Of a DNA stretch of 64,000 nt, positions 60,181 to 64,000 are shown piece by piece; positions within the stretch are counted from its first letter, which is position 1, and every line of letters begins with the position of its first letter. This stretch comes from Mycolicibacterium holsaticum DSM 44478 = JCM 12374 (lineage in GTDB: Bacteria > Actinomycetota > Actinomycetes > Mycobacteriales > Mycobacteriaceae), in assembly GCF_019645835.1 (NCBI RefSeq), contig NZ_CP080998.1, positions 930,001 through 994,000 on the forward strand. Reading direction: 5' to 3'. The position numbers and the translations under genes are program-made. Under the pieces are notes generated by a model. The model saw only the letters and a list, made by a program, of their open reading frames with translations. It did no database searches and was not told the origin of the DNA.

Positions 60181-61362
60181 ATGGATCTCTTCGAATATCA
60201 GGCGAAAGAACTGTTCGCCAAGCACAACGTGCCCACCACGCCCGGCCGGGTGACCGACACCGCCGAGGGAGCCAAGGCGATCGCCGAGGAGATCGGCAAG
60301 CCGGTGATGGTCAAGGCACAGGTCAAAACCGGCGGCCGCGGCAAAGCCGGCGGCGTCAAGTACGCCGCCACCGCCGACGACGCCTTCACCCACGCGCAGA
60401 ACATCCTCGGCCTGGACATCAAGGGCCACGTCGTCAAGAAGCTGCTGGTCTCCGAGGCCAGCGACATCGCCGAGGAGTACTACATCTCGTTCCTGCTCGA
60501 CCGCGCCAACCGCACCTACCTGGCGATGTGCTCGGTCGAGGGCGGCATGGAGATCGAAGAGGTCGCGGCCACCAAGCCGGATCGGCTGGCCAAGGTGCCC
60601 GTCGACGCCATCAAGGGTGTCGACGAGGCGTTCGCCCGCGAGATCGCCGAGAAGGGTCACCTGCCCGCCGAGGTGCTCGACGCCGCGGCGGTGACGATCG
60701 CCAAGCTGTGGGAGGTCTTGGTCGCCGAAGACGCCACGCTGGTCGAGGTCAACCCGCTGGTGCGCACGCCTTCCCTCGGTGAGGGCGACCCAGGGCAGAT
60801 CCTGGCGCTGGACGGCAAGGTCACGCTGGACGCCAACGCCGACTTCCGCCACCCCGAGCACGCCGAGTTCGAGGACCGCGACGCGACGGACCCGCTGGAG
60901 CTCAAGGCCAAGGAGAACGACCTCAACTACGTCAAGCTCGACGGTGCGGTCGGCATCATCGGCAACGGCGCGGGCCTGGTGATGTCGACACTGGACGTGA
61001 CGGCGTACGCGGGGGAGAAGCACGGCGGGGTGAAGCCGGCCAACTTCCTCGACATCGGCGGCGGCGCGTCCGCCGAGGTGATGGCCGCCGGGCTGGACGT
61101 CATCCTCAACGACCCGCAAGTCAAGAGCGTCTTCGTGAACGTGTTCGGCGGCATCACGGCCTGCGACGCCGTCGCCAACGGCATCGTCAACGCGCTGAAG
61201 ATCCTCGGTGACGAGGCCAACAAGCCGCTGGTGGTCCGTCTGGACGGCAACAACGTCGAGGAAGGTCGCCGCATCCTGGCCGAGGCCAACCACCCGCTGG
61301 TGATCCAGGCCGACACCATGGACGCCGGTGCCGACAAAGCCGCCGAGCTGGCCAACAAGTAA
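60181..61362 (+). CDS. sucC: Succinyl-CoA ligase (ADP-forming), beta subunit
   Basis: 393 residues from ATG 60181. [35 protein letters not shown] (ATP-grasp phosphate loop), LVEVNPLV and [16 protein letters not shown] ... [19 protein letters not shown] match SucC throughout. It performs substrate-level phosphorylation in the TCA cycle as a heterodimer with SucD. A 14-nt gap to sucD indicates an operon. Upstream is a divergent region of 250 bp shared with the M23 peptidase. Confidence 0.97.
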   Translation: MDLFEYQAKELFAKHNVPTTPGRVTDTAEGAKAIAEEIGKPVMVKAQVKTGGRGKAGGVKYAATADDAFTHAQNILGLDIKGHVVKKLLVSEASDIAEEYYISFLLDRANRTYLAMCSVEGGMEIEEVAATKPDRLAKVPVDAIKGVDEAFAREIAEKGHLPAEVLDAAAVTIAKLWEVLVAEDATLVEVNPLVRTPSLGEGDPGQILALDGKVTLDANADFRHPEHAEFEDRDATDPLELKAKENDLNYVKLDGAVGIIGNGAGLVMSTLDVTAYAGEKHGGVKPANFLDIGGGASAEVMAAGLDVILNDPQVKSVFVNVFGGITACDAVANGIVNALKILGDEANKPLVVRLDGNNVEEGRRILAEANHPLVIQADTMDAGADKAAELANK

Positions 61363-61376
61363 AGGACCCAGGGTTT

Positions 61377-62279
61377 ATGTCTATTTTTCTGAACAAGGAC
61401 TCCAAGGTCATCGTCCAGGGCATCACCGGCGGTGAGGGCACCAAGCACACCGCGCTGATGCTCAAGGCCGGCACGCAACTGGTCGGCGGCGTCAACGCGC
61501 GCAAGGCCGGAACTGAGGTGTCGCACGTCGATAAAGATGGCAAAGACATCAAGTTGCCGGTGTTCGGCACCGTCGCCGAGGCCATGAAGGAGACCGGCGC
61601 CGACGTGTCCGTGGTCTTCGTGCCGCCCAAGTTCGCCAAGGACGCCATCATCGAGGCCATCGACGCCGAGATCCCGCTGCTGGTGGTCATCACCGAGGGA
61701 ATTCCGGTGCAGGACAGCGCATACGCGTGGGCCTACAACGTGCAGAAAGGGCAGAAGACGCGGATCATCGGGCCGAACTGCCCCGGCATCATCACCCCCG
61801 GTGAGGCGCTGGCGGGTATCACCCCGGCCAACATCACCGGCTCGGGCCCGGTCGGCCTGGTGTCGAAGTCCGGCACGCTGACCTACCAGATGATGTTCGA
61901 GCTGCGCGACTTCGGCTTCTCGACCGCGATCGGCATCGGCGGCGACCCGGTCATCGGCACCACCCACATCGACGCCATCGAGGCGTTCGAGAAGGATCCC
62001 GACACCAAGGTGATCGTGATGATCGGCGAGATCGGCGGCGACGCCGAGGAGCGTGCTGCCGACTACATCAAGGCCAACGTGACCAAGCCGGTCGTCGGCT
62101 ACGTCGCGGGCTTCACCGCGCCCGAGGGCAAGACGATGGGCCACGCCGGTGCGATCGTGTCGGGTTCCTCGGGCACCGCGCAGGCGAAGAAGGAAGCGCT
62201 GGAGGCCGCGGGTGTGAAGGTGGGCAAGACCCCGTCGGCGACGGCCCAGCTGGCCCGGGAGATCCTGCAGAGCCTCTAG
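61377..62279 (+). CDS. sucD: Succinyl-CoA ligase (ADP-forming), alpha subunit
   Basis: 300 residues. [28 protein letters not shown] (CoA-binding), [46 protein letters not shown] and the phosphohistidine site [15 protein letters not shown] (His256) identify SucD. It follows sucC in one operon. Terminal [23 protein letters not shown] is typical. Confidence 0.97.
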   Translation: MSIFLNKDSKVIVQGITGGEGTKHTALMLKAGTQLVGGVNARKAGTEVSHVDKDGKDIKLPVFGTVAEAMKETGADVSVVFVPPKFAKDAIIEAIDAEIPLLVVITEGIPVQDSAYAWAYNVQKGQKTRIIGPNCPGIITPGEALAGITPANITGSGPVGLVSKSGTLTYQMMFELRDFGFSTAIGIGGDPVIGTTHIDAIEAFEKDPDTKVIVMIGEIGGDAEERAADYIKANVTKPVVGYVAGFTAPEGKTMGHAGAIVSGSSGTAQAKKEALEAAGVKVGKTPSATAQLAREILQSL

Positions 62280-62313
62280 CGCTCTGTGCGCGAGATTGGG
62301 GAAGGGGCCGGCG

Positions 62314-63843
62314 ATGGCGGTCGATCCGCGGACTCCGGTGCTGGTCGCCGTCGGCCAGTTCACCGAACGCATCGACGACCCCGACTACCGGGGCATGTCG
62401 GCGGTGGACCTCGCGACCGAAGCGGTCCGCGCGGCGCTGACCGACACCGGGGTCGACCCGGCCGTGATCGCCGAGGCGATCGAAACGGTGTACGGGCTGA
62501 GGCAATTCGAGATCTCCGGACCCATGCCGGCCACGCTCGGCAAGTCGAACAACTACCCGCGCTCGGTGATGAACCGGGTGGGCGGGAATCCGGCCCGCGT
62601 CGTGCTGGAACCCGTCGGCGGACAGGGGCCACAAAAGCTCGTCACCGAGGCGGGCACTGCGATCGCGGCCGGCGAGGTGGACGTCGCGATGATCATCGGC
62701 TCCGAACCGGGATCGACCGCACGCTACTTCGCCAAACGTGAGGACAAGCCGGACTTCACCGAACACGTCGACGGCCAGTTGGAGGACCGCGGTCACCAGA
62801 TCCACCAGTACTTCACCGAGTACACCGCCTCACACGGGTTGACCGGTGCGGCAGTGCAATACGGGCTGCTCGACAACGCGCGCCGCAGCCGGCTCGGGCT
62901 GGGTGTTGTCGAGTATCGGCGACAGATGGCCGAGTTGTTCGCGCCGATGTCGAAAGTCGCGGCGAAGAACCCGTTCTCGTCATCGCCGGTCGAGCGTTCG
63001 GTCGAGGAGATCTGCACGATCACCGACGACAACCGGATGATCTGCGATCCCTACCCCCGCCTGCTGGTCGCGCGAGATCAGGTGAACCAGGGCGCGGCCG
63101 TGATCATGATGTCGGTGGCGGCCGCCCGTCGTCTCGGCGTACCCGAGGCGAAATGGGCATATCTGCACGGTCATTCGGATATCACCGAGCAGGCGCTGCT
63201 GGACCGTGTCGACCTCGGCGCCAGCCCTGCGGCAGTGCACGCGTCGCGAGAAGCCTTGCGGGTCGCCGAGATCGGCGTCGACGACATCGCCATGTTCGAC
63301 CTGTACAGTTGCTTCCCGTTCCCGGTGTTCGTCGTCTGCGAGGCGCTCGGCATCGACGGTGCAGACCCGCGCGGGCTCACGGTGACCGGGGGCCTGCCCT
63401 ACTTCGGCGGGCCGGGCAACAGCTACTCGCTGCACGCGATCGCCGAGACCGTGACGCAACTGCGCGACAAGCCAGGCGAATTCGGCTTCGTGGGCGCCAA
63501 CGGCGGCACGATGAGCAAGTACTCGGTCGGTGTCTACTCCACCCGGTCGGCCCCATGGCGGTCCGATCGCAGCGAACAACTCAACCAGCAGATCAGTGCG
63601 TTGCCGAACGTTCCGGTGACCACCTCACCCGCAGGTGCAGCCACGATCGAGACGTACTCCGTGCGGTACGACTGGCCCACCACCACGGGCATCATCGTCG
63701 GACGCCTGGACGCCGACAATGCGCGTTTCATGGCCACCACCGAGGATCCCGACCTGGTCGCGCTGATGTGCGACGGTGATCCGCTCAACGCCGCCATCCA
63801 CGTCCGGTCGACAGAGCACGGCAACCGCGCGACGCTGAGGTGA
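62314..63843 (+). CDS. Thiolase-like protein (TLP1/SCP2-thiolase family) with C-terminal extra domain
   Basis: 509 residues from ATG 62314 (MAVDPRTPVLVAVGQF); GGGGAAGGGG lies upstream. The thiolase core includes YGLRQFEISGPMPATLGKSNNYPRSV and, near the C-terminus of that core, GGPGNSYSLHAIAETVTQLR. Where thiolases have the nucleophile Cys the sequence reads VGGQGPQKLVTEAG, without Cys, as in mycobacterial thiolase-like protein type 1. The final domain SVRYDWPTTTGIIVGRLDADNARF is the extra C-terminal domain. Activity is doubtful; lipid/CoA binding is possible. Confidence 0.82.
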   Translation: MAVDPRTPVLVAVGQFTERIDDPDYRGMSAVDLATEAVRAALTDTGVDPAVIAEAIETVYGLRQFEISGPMPATLGKSNNYPRSVMNRVGGNPARVVLEPVGGQGPQKLVTEAGTAIAAGEVDVAMIIGSEPGSTARYFAKREDKPDFTEHVDGQLEDRGHQIHQYFTEYTASHGLTGAAVQYGLLDNARRSRLGLGVVEYRRQMAELFAPMSKVAAKNPFSSSPVERSVEEICTITDDNRMICDPYPRLLVARDQVNQGAAVIMMSVAAARRLGVPEAKWAYLHGHSDITEQALLDRVDLGASPAAVHASREALRVAEIGVDDIAMFDLYSCFPFPVFVVCEALGIDGADPRGLTVTGGLPYFGGPGNSYSLHAIAETVTQLRDKPGEFGFVGANGGTMSKYSVGVYSTRSAPWRSDRSEQLNQQISALPNVPVTTSPAGAATIETYSVRYDWPTTTGIIVGRLDADNARFMATTEDPDLVALMCDGDPLNAAIHVRSTEHGNRATLR

Positions 63844-63849
63844 ACGACC

Positions 63850-64000
63850 GTGAAACGGGTGCTGCTGGCCGCGGTGGTGGTGCTCGCTTCGCTGACCGGA
63901 TGCGGTTCGCGCGCCTCCGAGGGCAACACGATCGTGGTGTTCGCGGCCGCGTCACTGCAAACTGCGTTCACCGAGATCGGTAAGCAGTTCGAACAAGCTG
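63850..64000 (+). CDS. Molybdate-type ABC substrate-binding lipoprotein, 3' truncated by window edge
   Basis: GTG 63850 opens VKRVLLAAVVVLASLTGCGS, a lipoprotein signal with lipobox LTGC. The next residues, EGNTIVVFAAASLQTAFTEIGKQFEQA, are the start of a ModA/periplasmic molybdate-binding protein. It begins 6 nt after the thiolase-like gene. Only 50 codons are visible, so the assignment rests on the AAASL..AF..I motif. Confidence 0.75.
   Translation, partial: MKRVLLAAVVVLASLTGCGSRASEGNTIVVFAAASLQTAFTEIGKQFEQA

Noticed and set aside
1..64000. CRISPR arrays, IS elements or transposases
   Set aside because: No regularly spaced repeats, terminal inverted repeats with transposase genes or DDE proteins were seen.

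Overview
The DNA is GC-rich and densely packed, and the gene content is mycobacterial: F420-dependent luciferase-like oxidoreductases, DUF222/HNH (13E12-type) protein, hemophore-like secreted protein, Ku plus a Pol-PE-ligase LigD, UvrD1, a secreted chorismate mutase and many acyl-CoA dehydrogenases. From memory, the gene order mntH, (Rv0926c-like), (Rv0927c-like), ku ... ligD, (Rv0940c-like), fpg-like, SDR, pgi, chorismate mutase, uvrD1, M23 peptidase, sucC, sucD follows Mycobacterium tuberculosis Rv0924c-Rv0952. The polyol and transporter genes here match a fast-growing environmental mycobacterium (Mycolicibacterium type). Species was not determined.

Layout. (a) 1-11.2 kb: one long plus-strand catabolic operon with mostly 4-11 nt overlaps: SDR, family III CoA-transferase, two large/small acyl-CoA dehydrogenase pairs, a Gfo/Idh-type oxidoreductase, a thiamine-diphosphate lyase/decarboxylase, an aldehyde dehydrogenase and an amidohydrolase. 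The substrate is unknown. (b) 11.3-18.1 kb: single genes (VOC protein, SDR, S4 protein, cupin, GNAT), Hsp20 with a CIRCE operator, a GAF-ANTAR regulator, a broken STAS gene, a membrane esterase and tRNA-Arg(CCT). (c) 18.1-25.1 kb: F420 oxidoreductase, YbdK-type carboxylate-amine ligase, a gamma-glutamyl cyclotransferase/poly-gamma-glutamate hydrolase fusion, mntH, two small secreted proteins, and two Rv0926c/Rv0927c-like genes, the latter with a KstR-type box. (d) 25.2-34.9 kb: ku at the end of a leftward polyol operon (zinc alcohol dehydrogenase, mannitol dehydrogenase, sugar kinase, ku), divergent from a SorC-type regulator and a complete sugar/polyol ABC importer. (e) 35-39.3 kb: SOS-box-controlled DUF222/HNH gene, small secreted protein, ligD and a degraded FAD-oxidase gene. 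(f) 39.4-49.9 kb: hemophore-like protein, AraC regulator, KstR-box F420 oxidoreductase, AurF-like diiron protein, YihY, cobF, deaminase, Fpg/Nei glycosylase, secreted chorismate mutase, two SDRs. (g) 50-64 kb: pgi, gabD, OafA-type acyltransferase, cytoplasmic chorismate mutase behind an apparent Phe/Tyr attenuator, uvrD1, M23 peptidase, sucCD, a thiolase-like gene and the start of a modA-like lipoprotein.

The most interesting signals are regulatory: a leader peptide rich in Phe/Tyr with a terminator hairpin before chorismate mutase, ku stop-start coupled to sugar catabolism, a perfect SOS box beside the NHEJ genes, a CIRCE element on an Hsp20 gene, and two KstR-type palindromes. No insertion sequence, prophage or CRISPR array was seen.
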